DNA of 64,000 nt from Alteribacter lacisalsi (GCF_003226345.1 NZ_PDOF01000004.1:1-64000); one strand, 5' to 3'; counted from the first letter of the stretch, positions 26,305-35,262 are shown. Translations and numbers: made by a program. The notes: generated by a model not told the origin, from the sequence alone.

Positions 26305-26545
26305 CTAAAAAGTGTACTTCGCTTCACGACTTCCGATCGCTTTCCTCGGTGATGGCGGTGAGCCTCCAGGCTTCGCCTGTGGGGTCTCACTTTGCCCCTA
26401 TTGCCGCAGGAGTCTCACTGCAGGTGTGAAGCTTCTCAGTATAAGTGCGCTACAGGCGGACGCTGGGCAATGCTTCAGCCTCCTTGGGAAAATCATCCTG
26501 CGGGGTCTTCAGCTATTGCTTTTCCCGCTGGAGTCGCCGCCTTCC
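26305..26545 (-). repeat. two diverged copies of the MITE palindromic core, in tandem
   Basis: Read on the minus strand, 26460-26545 contains GCTGAAGACCCCGCAGG and AAGGAGGCTGAAGC, the core of the elements at 20786 and 58015. The stretch 26305-26430 holds a second diverged version with GAGACTCCTGCGG and GGAGGCTCACCGCC. Terminal repeats and a target duplication are not visible. No gene is seen between rocD and rocA. Confidence 0.65.
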
Positions 26546-26568
26546 GCTTCCTTATTTATCATGATTAA

Positions 26569-28119
26569 TTAAAACTGGTCTGTAACTGTCTTCGGCTGCA
26601 GGAAGTGAAGCAGATAGTCTGGTCCGCCCGCTTTGGAGTCGGTTCCGGACATGTTGAATCCGCCAAACGGCTGGTAGCCTACGATAGCAGCAGTACAGCC
26701 GCGGTTAAAGTAAAGGTTTCCGACATGGAAGTCCTCACGAGCCTGCTCAAGGCGGGCGCGGTTGTTGGAAATGACGGCACCTGTAAGACCGTAGTCCGTG
26801 TTGTTGGCAATTTCAAGCGCATGGTCGAAGTCTTTAGCTTTTGTAAACGCCACTACAGGTCCGAAGATTTCTTCCTGCATCAGGCGTGCTTTCGGATCGA
26901 CGTCTGCAACAATAGTTGGCTGAACGAAGTATCCTTCAGAAGCGTCCCCTTCGCCGCCAGTCATGAGGCGTCCTTCTTCTTTACCGATTTCAACGTACTT
27001 CATTACTTTGTCAAAGGCAGCTTTATCGTTTACAGGACCCATGAAGTTTGAGTTGTCGTTGAATGTGGCACCGACAGTAAGCTCTTTCGTTTTTTCAACA
27101 GAGCGCTCAAGCACTTCGTCGTAAACATCTTCATGAATGACCGCACGGGAACAGGCAGAACATTTCTGTCCTGAGAAACCGAAAGCGGACATAACAATGG
27201 CTTCTGCAGCAAGCTCAAGATCAGAGTCTTTGTCCACTACGATTGTATCTTTACCGCCCATTTCAGCGATAACGCGCTTCAGCCACTTCTGGCCTTCCTG
27301 TACTTTTGCTGCACGCTCGTAAATGCGTACTCCAACGTCACGGGAGCCTGTGAAGTTCACAAAGCGTGTGCGCGGATGATCTACCAGGAAGTCACCGATT
27401 TCAGAGCCGCTGCCCGGAATGTAGTTTACTACTCCAGCAGGCATGCCCGCTTCTTCGAGCACTTCCATAAATTTATATGCAATGACCGGAGTGGTACTTG
27501 CCGGTTTGAGAAGAATCGTGTTACCTGCCACCATTGGGCCGACTACTGTTCCTGCCATGATCGCGAATGCGAAGTTCCATGGGGAAATTGTGACACCAAC
27601 GCCCAGCGGGATATATCTGAACTGGTTGTCTTCGATATCACGGGAGTTGATTGGCATACCGTCCTTCAGGCGAAGAATCTGGCGTGCATAATACTCGAGG
27701 AAGTCAATCGCTTCAGCTGTATCAGCATCTGCTTCCTTCCATGGCTTCCCGGCTTCGTACACAAGGTAAGCTGAAAATTCATGCTTACGTCGGCGAATCA
27801 TAGCCGATGCACGGAACAGCACATTGGCGCGGGATTCGACTTTCCATTTTTTCCATGTTTCAAAGGTTTCGTCTGCAATCCGGTGTGCTTTTTCAGCATG
27901 CTCACGAGTTGCTTTTGAAACGTATCCGACAACTTCCTTGTGGTTGGCCGGGTTTTCGGAAACGAATTTGTCATCTGTCATGACGCGCTCGCCGCCAATA
28001 ATTAACGGATATTCCTTGCCAAGTTCACCGCTGACAAGCTTCAGTGCTGCTTCCATCTCCTTGCGGTTTTCCTCAACTGTGAAATCCGTGAATGGTTCGT
28101 GTGTGTATGGTACTACCAT
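26569..28119 (-). CDS. rocA: 1-pyrroline-5-carboxylate dehydrogenase
   Basis: This 516-residue NAD-dependent aldehyde dehydrogenase oxidises glutamate semialdehyde to glutamate, the common end of arginine, ornithine and proline catabolism. The catalytic cysteine lies in [14 protein letters not shown] and the glutamate in [18 protein letters not shown] and [16 protein letters not shown] are typical of the RocA group. GGAGTGG precedes the ATG. The promoter is of sigma-54 type, and an activator gene is divergent. Confidence 0.97.
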   Translation of the reverse strand: MVVPYTHEPFTDFTVEENRKEMEAALKLVSGELGKEYPLIIGGERVMTDDKFVSENPANHKEVVGYVSKATREHAEKAHRIADETFETWKKWKVESRANVLFRASAMIRRRKHEFSAYLVYEAGKPWKEADADTAEAIDFLEYYARQILRLKDGMPINSRDIEDNQFRYIPLGVGVTISPWNFAFAIMAGTVVGPMVAGNTILLKPASTTPVIAYKFMEVLEEAGMPAGVVNYIPGSGSEIGDFLVDHPRTRFVNFTGSRDVGVRIYERAAKVQEGQKWLKRVIAEMGGKDTIVVDKDSDLELAAEAIVMSAFGFSGQKCSACSRAVIHEDVYDEVLERSVEKTKELTVGATFNDNSNFMGPVNDKAAFDKVMKYVEIGKEEGRLMTGGEGDASEGYFVQPTIVADVDPKARLMQEEIFGPVVAFTKAKDFDHALEIANNTDYGLTGAVISNNRARLEQAREDFHVGNLYFNRGCTAAIVGYQPFGGFNMSGTDSKAGGPDYLLHFLQPKTVTDQF

Positions 28120-28178
28120 GGATCAATCCACTCCTTTTAAAAAAGATTCAAACCTTTTAGGTTACGTTTAATTATAGT

Positions 28179-28194
28179 TGCAAGATTCGTGCCA
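28179..28194 (-). promoter_or_regulatory. sigma-54 (SigL) -24/-12 promoter of rocA
   Basis: The minus strand reads TGGCAC-GAATC-TTGCA, a perfect match to the -24/-12 consensus TGGCAC-N5-TTGCA. It lies 60 bases upstream of the rocA start codon. Confidence 0.92.
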
Positions 28195-28236
28195 AAACGA
28201 AAACCCTTACATGACTGACTGTTCAGTCTCCCAAAG

Positions 28237-28286
28237 CGCAAAATTATGTTGCACTGACAAAATATTTTGCACTTTTTGCGCAAAAT
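28237..28286. promoter_or_regulatory. candidate upstream activating sequences for the RocR-type activator
   Basis: GCGCAAAAT (28237-28245) is mirrored by ATTTTGCAC (28263-28271). Next to them lies a near-perfect palindrome TTTTGCGCAAAA (28275-28286). The pair sits about 45-105 bases upstream of the sigma-54 promoter, the usual enhancer distance, and between two divergent genes. The binding protein is inferred. Confidence 0.6.
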
Positions 28287-28357
28287 GTGTTTGCGCTCTT
28301 AAAAGAGGGAAAGGTAAAATAAACATAGAAGTTTCGACGGAGAACGGAGGAATGAAC

Positions 28358-29782
28358 GTGGCGGCAAAAGAGCGGATGCTACCTAAACTCGATCACATTT
28401 ACCATCAGCTGCTCGATGCAGTGGATGCAGGTATACATATCGTGGACCATGAAGGTGTGTCCATCGTGTACAACCGGAAGATGAGTGAAATTGAAGATAT
28501 GGACAAAGTCGACGTGATGCACAGAAAGATTATGGACATCTTTATGTTTGCAGGCGAAGAGGAAAGCCGGCTCATGCAGGCGCTTCGCAACGGGGATGTC
28601 CGGAAAAACGCGAAGCAGACATATTTCAATTATAAAGGTCAGGAAATTACGACGATTAACGATACGTTCCCCCTCCGCAGCGAAGGGGGCGACATTATCG
28701 GCGCCGTTGAAATCGCGAAGGATATTACCCGGCTGGAGCGGCTTACGCGCGAGAGCGCCCGTGAAAAACCGGATGCAAAGTATACGTTCGATCAGATCAT
28801 CGGCCGGAGCGCCCCGTTTCTTGAAGTCATCGACAATGCGAAGCGGGCGACACGGACTACCTCCTCCGTCCTTATTACCGGTGAGACGGGAACTGGTAAA
28901 GAACTGTTTGCCCAGAGTATCCATAATGGCAGCGAGCGTTCTTCGAAACCATTTATAAGCCAGAACTGCGCAGCGCTTCCCGATACGCTCATTGAAAGCA
29001 TTCTTTTCGGTACCGTTAAAGGGGCATTTACCGGAGCCTCTGAGCATCCGGGCCTGTTTGAGCAGGCTGACGGGGGCACGCTCATGCTGGATGAGATCAA
29101 CTCTCTCAGCGCCCCCCTTCAGGCGAAACTGCTGCGGGCGATACAGGAAAAGACGATACGCCGGATCGGCGATACGAAAGACAGATCGGTGGATGTGCGG
29201 ATTCTCGCCACGGTGAACGAGGACCCCCTCATTTCCATGGATAAAAACGACCTTCGGGAGGACCTATACTACCGGCTCAGCGTCGTCTCGATTGTCATTC
29301 CCCCGCTTCGAAAGCGGAAGGATGACCTGCCGAGACTTGTTGAACATTTTGTTGCCAAGTACAATCACCGCTTCCAGCTCGCTGTTCCCGGTGTTTCCCA
29401 AGGTGTGATGGAACTGTTCACCGAGTACGACTGGCCGGGAAATGTCCGTGAGCTCGAGCATATGGTTGAAGGCGCGATGAACCTGATTTCCTACGATGAG
29501 GAAATTGATTATTCACACCTTCCGCCCCATGTACGTCATAAATTCCCTCTGTACGCGACCTATTCCTTCACCCCTCCGGCTCCAGCAACGGGCCCGGTCC
29601 ATGGTGAGAAAAGGCCAAATCGCACGCTTCAGTCATTTATGGAGGAAGCTGAGCGCGTGTATATTGAACAGATACTCGACCAGTGCGAGCACAATGTGAC
29701 CCAGGCAGCCAAGGAACTGGGCATCAGCCGCCAAAGTCTGCAGTACCGGCTGAAGAAGTACGAGATAAAAAAGAACATCTAG
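28358..29782 (+). CDS. rocR: RocR-type sigma-54-dependent transcriptional activator
   Basis: This 474-residue enhancer-binding protein has three parts. A PAS-like sensor domain spans about 10-115 (LLDAVDAGIHIVDHEGVSIVYNRKM). The AAA+ domain has Walker A GETGTGKEL, the sigma-54-contacting loop GAFTGA and DEINSL. A C-terminal Fis-type HTH reads VTQAAKELGISRQSLQYRLKKY. It should respond to ornithine or citrulline and drive roc genes with SigL, as in B. subtilis. I chose the GTG at 28358 because GGAGG is seven bases upstream. The ATG at 28352 is only one base away from that site. Confidence 0.92.
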   Translation: MAAKERMLPKLDHIYHQLLDAVDAGIHIVDHEGVSIVYNRKMSEIEDMDKVDVMHRKIMDIFMFAGEEESRLMQALRNGDVRKNAKQTYFNYKGQEITTINDTFPLRSEGGDIIGAVEIAKDITRLERLTRESAREKPDAKYTFDQIIGRSAPFLEVIDNAKRATRTTSSVLITGETGTGKELFAQSIHNGSERSSKPFISQNCAALPDTLIESILFGTVKGAFTGASEHPGLFEQADGGTLMLDEINSLSAPLQAKLLRAIQEKTIRRIGDTKDRSVDVRILATVNEDPLISMDKNDLREDLYYRLSVVSIVIPPLRKRKDDLPRLVEHFVAKYNHRFQLAVPGVSQGVMELFTEYDWPGNVRELEHMVEGAMNLISYDEEIDYSHLPPHVRHKFPLYATYSFTPPAPATGPVHGEKRPNRTLQSFMEEAERVYIEQILDQCEHNVTQAAKELGISRQSLQYRLKKYEIKKNI

Positions 29783-29785
29783 ACG

Positions 29786-29838
29786 AAAAACCGCCGCACC
29801 TGGAGATGATCGCTCAAATTCCAGGGCGGCGGTTTTTC
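29786..29838 (+). terminator. terminator after rocR
   Basis: AAAAACCGCCGC with CCTGGA and TCCAGG with GGCGGTTTTT form a long stem with a U-run, four bases after the stop. Confidence 0.88.
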
Positions 29839-29841
29839 ATT

Positions 29842-29958
29842 AAAGGTTTTAGCTTAGCCTTTAAGGGTCTTAGGTTAGCTTTTAGGGGTTTTAGCTTAGC
29901 CTTTAGAGCTCTTACCTTAGCCTTTAGAGGTTTTAGCTTAACCTTTATAGCTCTTAAC
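29842..29958 (+). repeat. degenerate 21-bp tandem repeat (5.6 units)
   Basis: Units of exactly 21 bp alternate between AAAGGTTTTAGCTTAGCCTTT-like and AGAGCTCTTACCTTAGCCTTT-like versions. They begin directly after the rocR terminator and fill the space to the convergent ABC gene. They do not encode a plausible gene. Confidence 0.85.
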
Positions 29959-29974
29959 AGCAATCCCCCTCCTT

Positions 29975-31741
29975 TTACTCATTCCCCGCGGCAAACTGCT
30001 GGGTCGCAAGACGGCGGTACAATGTGTTCGTCTCCAGCAGCTCGCTGTGTGTGCCCATCCCGGTGACCCGGCCCTTTTCCATCACCACAATCTGATCGGC
30101 ACCGAGCACCGTTGCAAGCCGGTGAGCGATGACGATGGTGGTCCGTCCTTCCATGACGTTATCAAGGGCCTCCTGGATCTTCCGTTCCGATTCGCTGTCA
30201 AGACTTGAGGTTGCCTCATCGAGCATCAGAATGGACGGGTTTCTAAGGATCGCTCGTGCAATCGCAACCCGCTGGCGCTGTCCACCGCTAAGCTTAATCC
30301 CGCGCTCTCCCACTTCCGTATCGTAGGCGTCAGGCAGTTCGCTCACAAATTCATGTACATTTGCAAGCCGGCCGGCTGATTCAAGTTCCTCATCTTTTAC
30401 TTCCCTGTTGACCCCATAAGTGATATTTTCCCGGATGGAGCCGGCCATCAACGGGCTCTCCTGTGATACGTAACCGATCTGCTGCCGCCAGTCCCTGAGG
30501 TGAATAGAACGGACCGGGATGCCTCCCAGGGTAAACTCTCCTTCTGATGGCTCATAAAAGCGTTCAATCAGTGAAAACAGGGTTGTTTTGCCGCTTCCGC
30601 TCGGTCCGACAATGGCGGTAACCCGTTTTGCAGGCACGGTGAAATTCACACCCTTGAGGACAGGCTCTCCCTTTTCATAGCGGAAGGACACATCGCGAGC
30701 TGTAAGATCTCCGCGTCCGCTTTCGGATGGTCTTTCCCTGTCGTACTGTTCTTCATCCATGTCATAAAGGGTATTAATTCGTTCCGTAGCGCCCATTGCT
30801 TTCTGAACTTCAGCAAAAAAGGAAGCAAAGCGGCTTACAGGCACGATAATCATGAACAGATACAGAATAAATGCTACGAGCTGACCTGCGCTGATCGCCC
30901 CGGCTGCCACCCGGACACCACCGTAGCCGATGATGAAGACGAGTACACCCATCATCGCGAGGGAAATAAGCGGGTTGAGAACCGCAAATACCCGCGCTTC
31001 CTTAAGGCCGAAGCGGAAAAGGCCGTTTACCCGGTCATTTCCCGAGGCTGTTTCACGCTCCTCTGCACTGTATGCTTTTACGAGCCGGATTTCCGACAGC
31101 ACTTGCGTAAGCACGGTTGTAAAACTGGCCATTTCCTTCTGAATCGATTTCGACACCCTGTACATTTTCCGGCCGAGTGGAATGATGATAAACAGCATAA
31201 CCGGGACAACCGACAGCATAACGAGCGTCATCTGCCAGTCAAGCACGAGGAGGATCGCCACGGCCCCCACAATTGAAATCACGCCCGTGACAGCCGTAAC
31301 GAGATGGCGGGTAATCAGGCCTTTCACGATGTTTGTATCGTTTGTGATCCGACTGATCGTCTCTCCTGTCCGGTTGGCATCGTAATAGGCGACAGGCAGG
31401 CGGAGCATCCGCTTCCACAGCTTGATTCTCAGTTCCCTTACGACATGTTCTCCCACATAAGTGAGCAGGTAAATGGAGAATCCAGTCGCAACGGCCTGCA
31501 TGACAAACAGTCCTATAAACAGGAAAATAACACTGGTATCAAGGGCAGCGTCGGCAAGCTGATCGACCACAGTCTGCGTAAACAGTGGAATAACAAGACC
31601 CACACCGGTTTCGATCAGGCTCAGAAGGACCGCAAGAAATACGATCCATTTTGGCGGTTTTGTGTTTTTCACCATTTCCCAGAATGCGCGGAATGTCACT
31701 TTATCAGAATCGTTTCTATCTGTGTCGTTTTTCAGGGTCAT
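29975..31741 (-). CDS. ABC exporter, fused membrane and ATPase domains (BmrA-like)
   Basis: This 588-residue half-transporter would work as a homodimer. Six membrane segments lie in residues 30-310. The ATPase domain (about 345-580) has Walker A GPSGSGKTT, signature LSGGQRQRVAIARAIL, Walker B ILMLDEATSSLD and switch IVIAHRLATV. It is close to multidrug exporters such as BmrA, but the substrate cannot be read. The ribosome site before the ATG at 31741 is weak (GGATG), so the start is less certain. It stands alone between two repeat or terminator regions. Confidence 0.9.
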   Translation of the reverse strand: MTLKNDTDRNDSDKVTFRAFWEMVKNTKPPKWIVFLAVLLSLIETGVGLVIPLFTQTVVDQLADAALDTSVIFLFIGLFVMQAVATGFSIYLLTYVGEHVVRELRIKLWKRMLRLPVAYYDANRTGETISRITNDTNIVKGLITRHLVTAVTGVISIVGAVAILLVLDWQMTLVMLSVVPVMLFIIIPLGRKMYRVSKSIQKEMASFTTVLTQVLSEIRLVKAYSAEERETASGNDRVNGLFRFGLKEARVFAVLNPLISLAMMGVLVFIIGYGGVRVAAGAISAGQLVAFILYLFMIIVPVSRFASFFAEVQKAMGATERINTLYDMDEEQYDRERPSESGRGDLTARDVSFRYEKGEPVLKGVNFTVPAKRVTAIVGPSGSGKTTLFSLIERFYEPSEGEFTLGGIPVRSIHLRDWRQQIGYVSQESPLMAGSIRENITYGVNREVKDEELESAGRLANVHEFVSELPDAYDTEVGERGIKLSGGQRQRVAIARAILRNPSILMLDEATSSLDSESERKIQEALDNVMEGRTTIVIAHRLATVLGADQIVVMEKGRVTGMGTHSELLETNTLYRRLATQQFAAGNE

Positions 31742-31941
31742 GCCATTTCACATCCAATCGACATCATCATTTCCCGGGAAACACTCTTCGACGATGTGCA
31801 AAAGAGGCTGTCGTTCCTGGGTGGAACCGGGGGAATTTCCCGAATTGAATACGGGAAAATCAAACATTCGTCAGTTGTTTTCCCAGTATAGCAGGATTTT
31901 ACAGCCAAAGTGAATTCCCGGCACTTTTCTCCAGCATAAAT

Positions 31942-31974
31942 AACCCCTGACAGCCTATTCGCTGTCAGGGGTTA
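31942..31974 (-). terminator. terminator after rsiX
   Basis: AACCCCTGACAGC / GCTGTCAGGGGTT form a perfect 13-bp stem, seven bases beyond the rsiX stop. The tail on the minus strand is ATTTATGC, so the U-run is weak. Confidence 0.75.
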
Positions 31975-31981
31975 AATTCAA

Positions 31982-33403
31982 TTAGTACATGACGTTGAAC
32001 AACGGCTCCGGCCTTACCGGTTTGCCGATCACAACGACATTCGCATCGCCTTCGCCCCGGACTTCTTCTGCACCTTCTCCGTCAAAAATGACGAATTCCA
32101 GGTCAAAATCTGAAGCCGTGTAGATGATCGCACGAAGCATTCTGTACTGATCGACGTTTTCTTCTTCAAATGTGAGAGATTCATCGAAAGATACGGTTGC
32201 TCCACTGTCGTGAAGCTCTACTTCCTCGATCACTCCGTTGCCGTCATCTGGTTCTGCGGAAGGGAATGGTGTACGGAAAGAGGATTCTCCGCCTTCATCT
32301 TCATAGGAAGCCATCCATTCCAGAGCCTCTTCAAAGCTTTCAGCTGATTCATCGGAAGATGGTAATTGTGATGCGTGAACGAACAGTGTATCGTCTCCCG
32401 TATCAAACAGAAGGTATCCGTTCAGATTTGATTCTTCGCGTACGTGCCATTCAGACCCGTATTGGCCGAAGTCGAACGCTTCGCCCTCTCCTATTACAAC
32501 TTCGATCCGGTCGTAGCCGAGAGAAGCAAACACTTCATCTAAAGCCTGACGGTACTGAATGGATTCATAGGAAGAAAGGCCAAGATAACGTTCTTCGTCC
32601 GTTTCGTCAAATGTCAGCTCGACGCTTCCATTCTCAGATAAAGCAATGCCGGTGAGTCCCGGGAGAACAAACCGGTTCTCATCTTCTTCTGAAGTGAGCT
32701 TTTCAAGAAGCCGTTCCTCGACCTCGTCTTCGGAATCGACTGTCTCATGTCTGAGGGCAATAACAGGCTCTTCATTGGCTGCTGTATACACGTAAGGGAC
32801 CGGCACGGTAACCTGACTGTTCTCCGAATCAATCGACTCAAGTTCGGCTGTACGGATTTCTTCCTCAGTCCCATTTTCATCTTCGCCGTTTTCATCACCA
32901 TTGCCACCGTTCCCGTTGCCGTTGTCGTCGGAAGCAACAGATTCATCTGTTTCCTCTTCTTCGTTTTCAGCGACCTCGACGCCGTTTTCTCCGTTGCCGT
33001 TTTCGTCATCCGAAGCAGTATAGGAATCGGCATCCTGTCCTCCTCCAGACTCTTCAGTTGTTTCCACTCCGCTGTCCTCTGCCATATCACCTGCCGGCGT
33101 TGACGCGGCATCATCGCCTGACGTGCTCTCCTCTGAAGAATCCAGGGTGAGCATCTGATCGCCATTGTTATTGGACAAGAGCGACGGAACGATGAGGACA
33201 ATCAGGAACAGCGCGGCGGCGCTGGCCATTGCCGGATACAGCCATGGTGGTTTCTGCTTTTTCCTGCTTCTCAGCTGCGGCGGTTCTTCCTTGGCACGTT
33301 CTTCGATTTTAGCAAACAGGTCCTCTTTGGACTGCCTGTCTTTTATGGGAGGGAGGTCATGCAGTGTGTCCTCTATTTCACGTTCATCCCACTTTTTGGT
33401 CAT
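31982..33403 (-). CDS. rsiX: RsiX-like transmembrane anti-sigma factor with GerMN-like domains
   Basis: This 473-residue protein starts MTKKWDEREIEDTLHDLPPIKDRQSKEDLFAKI, closely like the N-terminal sigma-binding part of B. subtilis RsiX. A single membrane segment follows at about 52-75. A long acidic, Gly/Asn-rich linker spans about 85-190. The external part (about 195-470) resembles two GerMN-type domains. It should hold SigX at the membrane until an envelope signal is received. Its start overlaps the sigX stop by four bases. The linker is much longer than in B. subtilis. Confidence 0.88.
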   Translation of the reverse strand: MTKKWDEREIEDTLHDLPPIKDRQSKEDLFAKIEERAKEEPPQLRSRKKQKPPWLYPAMASAAALFLIVLIVPSLLSNNNGDQMLTLDSSEESTSGDDAASTPAGDMAEDSGVETTEESGGGQDADSYTASDDENGNGENGVEVAENEEEETDESVASDDNGNGNGGNGDENGEDENGTEEEIRTAELESIDSENSQVTVPVPYVYTAANEEPVIALRHETVDSEDEVEERLLEKLTSEEDENRFVLPGLTGIALSENGSVELTFDETDEERYLGLSSYESIQYRQALDEVFASLGYDRIEVVIGEGEAFDFGQYGSEWHVREESNLNGYLLFDTGDDTLFVHASQLPSSDESAESFEEALEWMASYEDEGGESSFRTPFPSAEPDDGNGVIEEVELHDSGATVSFDESLTFEEENVDQYRMLRAIIYTASDFDLEFVIFDGEGAEEVRGEGDANVVVIGKPVRPEPLFNVMY

Positions 33404-33945
33404 CCTCTTCCCTCCTTTTCTGCCATTTCTGTTTCTGATCCAAGATGTTTTTTCAGCGTTTTTACCGCCCGGTGCTGCGTAGTTTTAACTTTACTTTCGG
33501 TCCAGTCGAGAACCGCAGCTGTCTCCTGAATCGACATTGACTGGATATAGCGTAGAATCAGCACTTGCTTCTGGTCGTCTGTACATTTTTCCATCATTCG
33601 GTACACGTGCTGAACATCGTCATTCTGTTCGACGATTTCGTCAGGGAGCGGTGAAGGATCTCTCATCTCAAACGCCCTCTCTGACAATTCGTACTGCTTT
33701 CCGAGCCATTTCCGTTTTTTTCGGTTCTGGCTTCGCATCCAGTCGATGGCGACATGCTTGGCAATGGAGTAGAGCCAGGTTTTCTCAGAGCTCTTCCCTT
33801 CAAAGCCTTTATATGAATGAAGTACTTTAATGTACACTTCCTGCACTAACTCTTCCGCTGTTTCACGGTTTCTTACCATATAAAACAGGTACTGGAACAG
33901 GGCCTGATGATAAGTTTCATACAGGCGTTCGAACTCCTCCCGCAC
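33400..33945 (-). CDS. sigX: ECF sigma factor SigX
   Basis: This 181-residue ECF sigma factor has region 2 RLYETYHQALFQYLFYMVRNRETAEELVQEVY and the conserved KTWLYSIAKHVAIDWMR. Region 4 is QSMSIQETAAVLDWTESKVKTTQHRAVKTLKK. The sequence is very close to B. subtilis SigX, which controls cell-envelope charge genes. The GTG start follows GGGAGGG. An autoregulatory ECF promoter lies directly upstream, and the anti-sigma gene overlaps downstream. Confidence 0.93.
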   Translation of the reverse strand: MREEFERLYETYHQALFQYLFYMVRNRETAEELVQEVYIKVLHSYKGFEGKSSEKTWLYSIAKHVAIDWMRSQNRKKRKWLGKQYELSERAFEMRDPSPLPDEIVEQNDDVQHVYRMMEKCTDDQKQVLILRYIQSMSIQETAAVLDWTESKVKTTQHRAVKTLKKHLGSETEMAEKEGRG

Positions 33946-33972
33946 AGTTTTCCCTCCCTGTCATTTAGATTT

Positions 33973-33998
33973 GTCGAGATCCGACTTGAATAGTTACA
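33973..33998 (-). promoter_or_regulatory. ECF (sigma-X) autoregulatory promoter
   Basis: The minus strand reads TGTAAC (33993-33998), exactly 16 bases, then CGAC (33973-33976). This is the sigma-X consensus of B. subtilis, 27 bases upstream of the sigX start. Confidence 0.88.
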
Positions 33999-34042
33999 TG
34001 ATTTTTGACAATCCATATAATAATAATTTCTGATAAATGTCA

Positions 34043-34138
34043 TTACTGCGTTGTAAATACCCAGACCCAGTAAAGAGATCCGCCGATAAAACCTAGAATA
34101 ATGAGTAATACAGCCAATTTTATATTCTGTCTGCGCAC
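34043..34138 (-). CDS. small single-span membrane protein, unknown
   Basis: This 31-residue open frame starts at a GTG preceded by AAGGGGAAGGA and reads MRRQNIKLAVLLIILGFIGG then SLYWVWVFTTQ. A short basic N terminus is followed by one hydrophobic helix. An in-frame ATG at 34159 would give 38 residues but sits where transcription should begin. An extended -10 promoter precedes it. I do not recognise a family. It is upstream of sigX on the same strand. Confidence 0.45.
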   Translation of the reverse strand: MRRQNIKLAVLLIILGFIGGSLYWVWVFTTQ

Positions 34139-34172
34139 GTGTCCTTCCCCTTCCGCCATAATCTGTCCGTTT

Positions 34173-34181
34173 ATTATATCA
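34173..34181 (-). promoter_or_regulatory. extended -10 promoter of the small membrane protein gene
   Basis: The minus strand has TGATATAAT, an extended -10 element, 35 bases upstream of the GTG. No good -35 is visible, as is usual for extended -10 promoters. Confidence 0.4.
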
Positions 34182-34251
34182 GACGCACTCAACTGAATAA
34201 CAGCTTAACACAGAGCAGCTGTAACAGGTGTTACCATTTCCTGAACAGTAA

Positions 34252-34283
34252 AAGAAGACCGTCCCCCGAAGGGATGGTCTTCT
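34252..34283 (-). terminator. terminator after the GDPD gene
   Basis: AGAAGACCATCCC / GGGACGGTCTTCT form the stem on the minus strand with TTTTAC behind it. Confidence 0.85.
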
Positions 34284-34287
34284 ATCA

Positions 34288-35028
34288 TCATGCCAGATCT
34301 TTTCTGATTTTTACAGCCAGACCGGGCTCGTCTGTCATCACGGCGGTCACGCCATTTTCCATAAAATAACCAAGCCACTGCGGGTCGTTAACAGTGTAAA
34401 GACGAAGGGCGAGGCCTCTGCCGAGTATCCTGGCTGCCATTTTTTCATCCACCATCGGATAATAAAGGTGGAGACCTTTAAACTTGTGGCCGAGTGCGTA
34501 ATCCTCCGCGTCGATCAGACTTCCTCCGATCAGGGCCGCGCGCTCGGTCTGAGGATCGAGTCTTGCCAGCATTTCCATTGCCAGATGATCAAAGCTTGAA
34601 TAGATTACCTGGCCGGACATTCCCGTCTGCCTGACGAGTCTCGCAACGGCGAGTGCAAGTTCATCCCTGTCCCAGGCCGGGCATTTCAGTTCAATATTAA
34701 GCCTAAGCGACGTCGGCCGAATCCACTCCAGCACCTCCTGGAGCGAAGGCACCCTCTCCGTTGAAAAGGACGAACCGAACCATGCTCCGGCGGAATACTG
34801 ACGGATCATGGACAGGGTCTGTTCACGAACGAGACCGGTTCCTTCTGTAGTTCTTTCGAGCGTATGATCATGAATGACAGCCACCTGCCCATCTGCTGTG
34901 AGCTGCACGTCCAGTTCAATCCCGTCTGCCCCATCAGCCAGTGCTGCTCGAAAAGCAGCCAATGTATTTTCCGGACAGCGGGATGATGAACCCCGGTGGG
35001 CAAAAACATCCGATTGCTTCTTATTCAT
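34288..35028 (-). CDS. glycerophosphodiester phosphodiesterase
   Basis: This 246-residue GDPD-family enzyme has the TIM-barrel motifs FAHRGSSSRCPENTLAAF (His and Arg of the active site), DGIELDVQLTADGQVAVIHDHTLERTT and LNIELKCPAW. The C terminus reads YTVNDPQWLGYFMENGVTAVMTDEPG. It hydrolyses glycerophosphodiesters to glycerol-3-phosphate and alcohol. No signal peptide is visible, so it is cytoplasmic. AAAGGAG precedes the ATG. It is divergent from the GerMN-like lipoprotein gene. Confidence 0.94.
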   Translation of the reverse strand: MNKKQSDVFAHRGSSSRCPENTLAAFRAALADGADGIELDVQLTADGQVAVIHDHTLERTTEGTGLVREQTLSMIRQYSAGAWFGSSFSTERVPSLQEVLEWIRPTSLRLNIELKCPAWDRDELALAVARLVRQTGMSGQVIYSSFDHLAMEMLARLDPQTERAALIGGSLIDAEDYALGHKFKGLHLYYPMVDEKMAARILGRGLALRLYTVNDPQWLGYFMENGVTAVMTDEPGLAVKIRKDLA

Positions 35029-35188
35029 CTGCCCGTGCTCCTTTCGCTTTTTACTATATCTATTCTTCCTCTCTTCTCGTCTACCTCCATTTCTGTAGAA
35101 CTTTCCTAGTTATTCATTAGCGAAAAACAGGTCCTTCGACACCGAACCCCCTCTTTCGACTCAAATTCAATGAAAATACTGCTAATGA

Positions 35189-35214
35189 TGTAACGTTTTT
35201 CTTCTCCAGGCGTC
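35189..35214 (+). promoter_or_regulatory. ECF-type promoter of the GerMN-like lipoprotein gene
   Basis: TGTAAC (35189-35194), 16 bases, then CGTC (35211-35214). This matches the overlapping sigma-X/W/M consensus and has the same -35 and spacing as the sigX promoter. It ends 48 bases upstream of the start codon. Confidence 0.75.
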
Positions 35215-35262
35215 TAACACGGAAACAATACAGAAAATAATTTTACGAAAGAAGGGGTCAAA

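Noticed and set aside
26145-26572. Possible small genes between rocD and rocA
   Set aside because: The frames coincide with the GC-rich repeat cores and have no ribosome sites.
29683-30066. Frame with repeated GFSLAFRALTLAFRG after rocR
   Set aside because: It is a reading of the 21-bp tandem repeat behind the rocR terminator, without a start signal.
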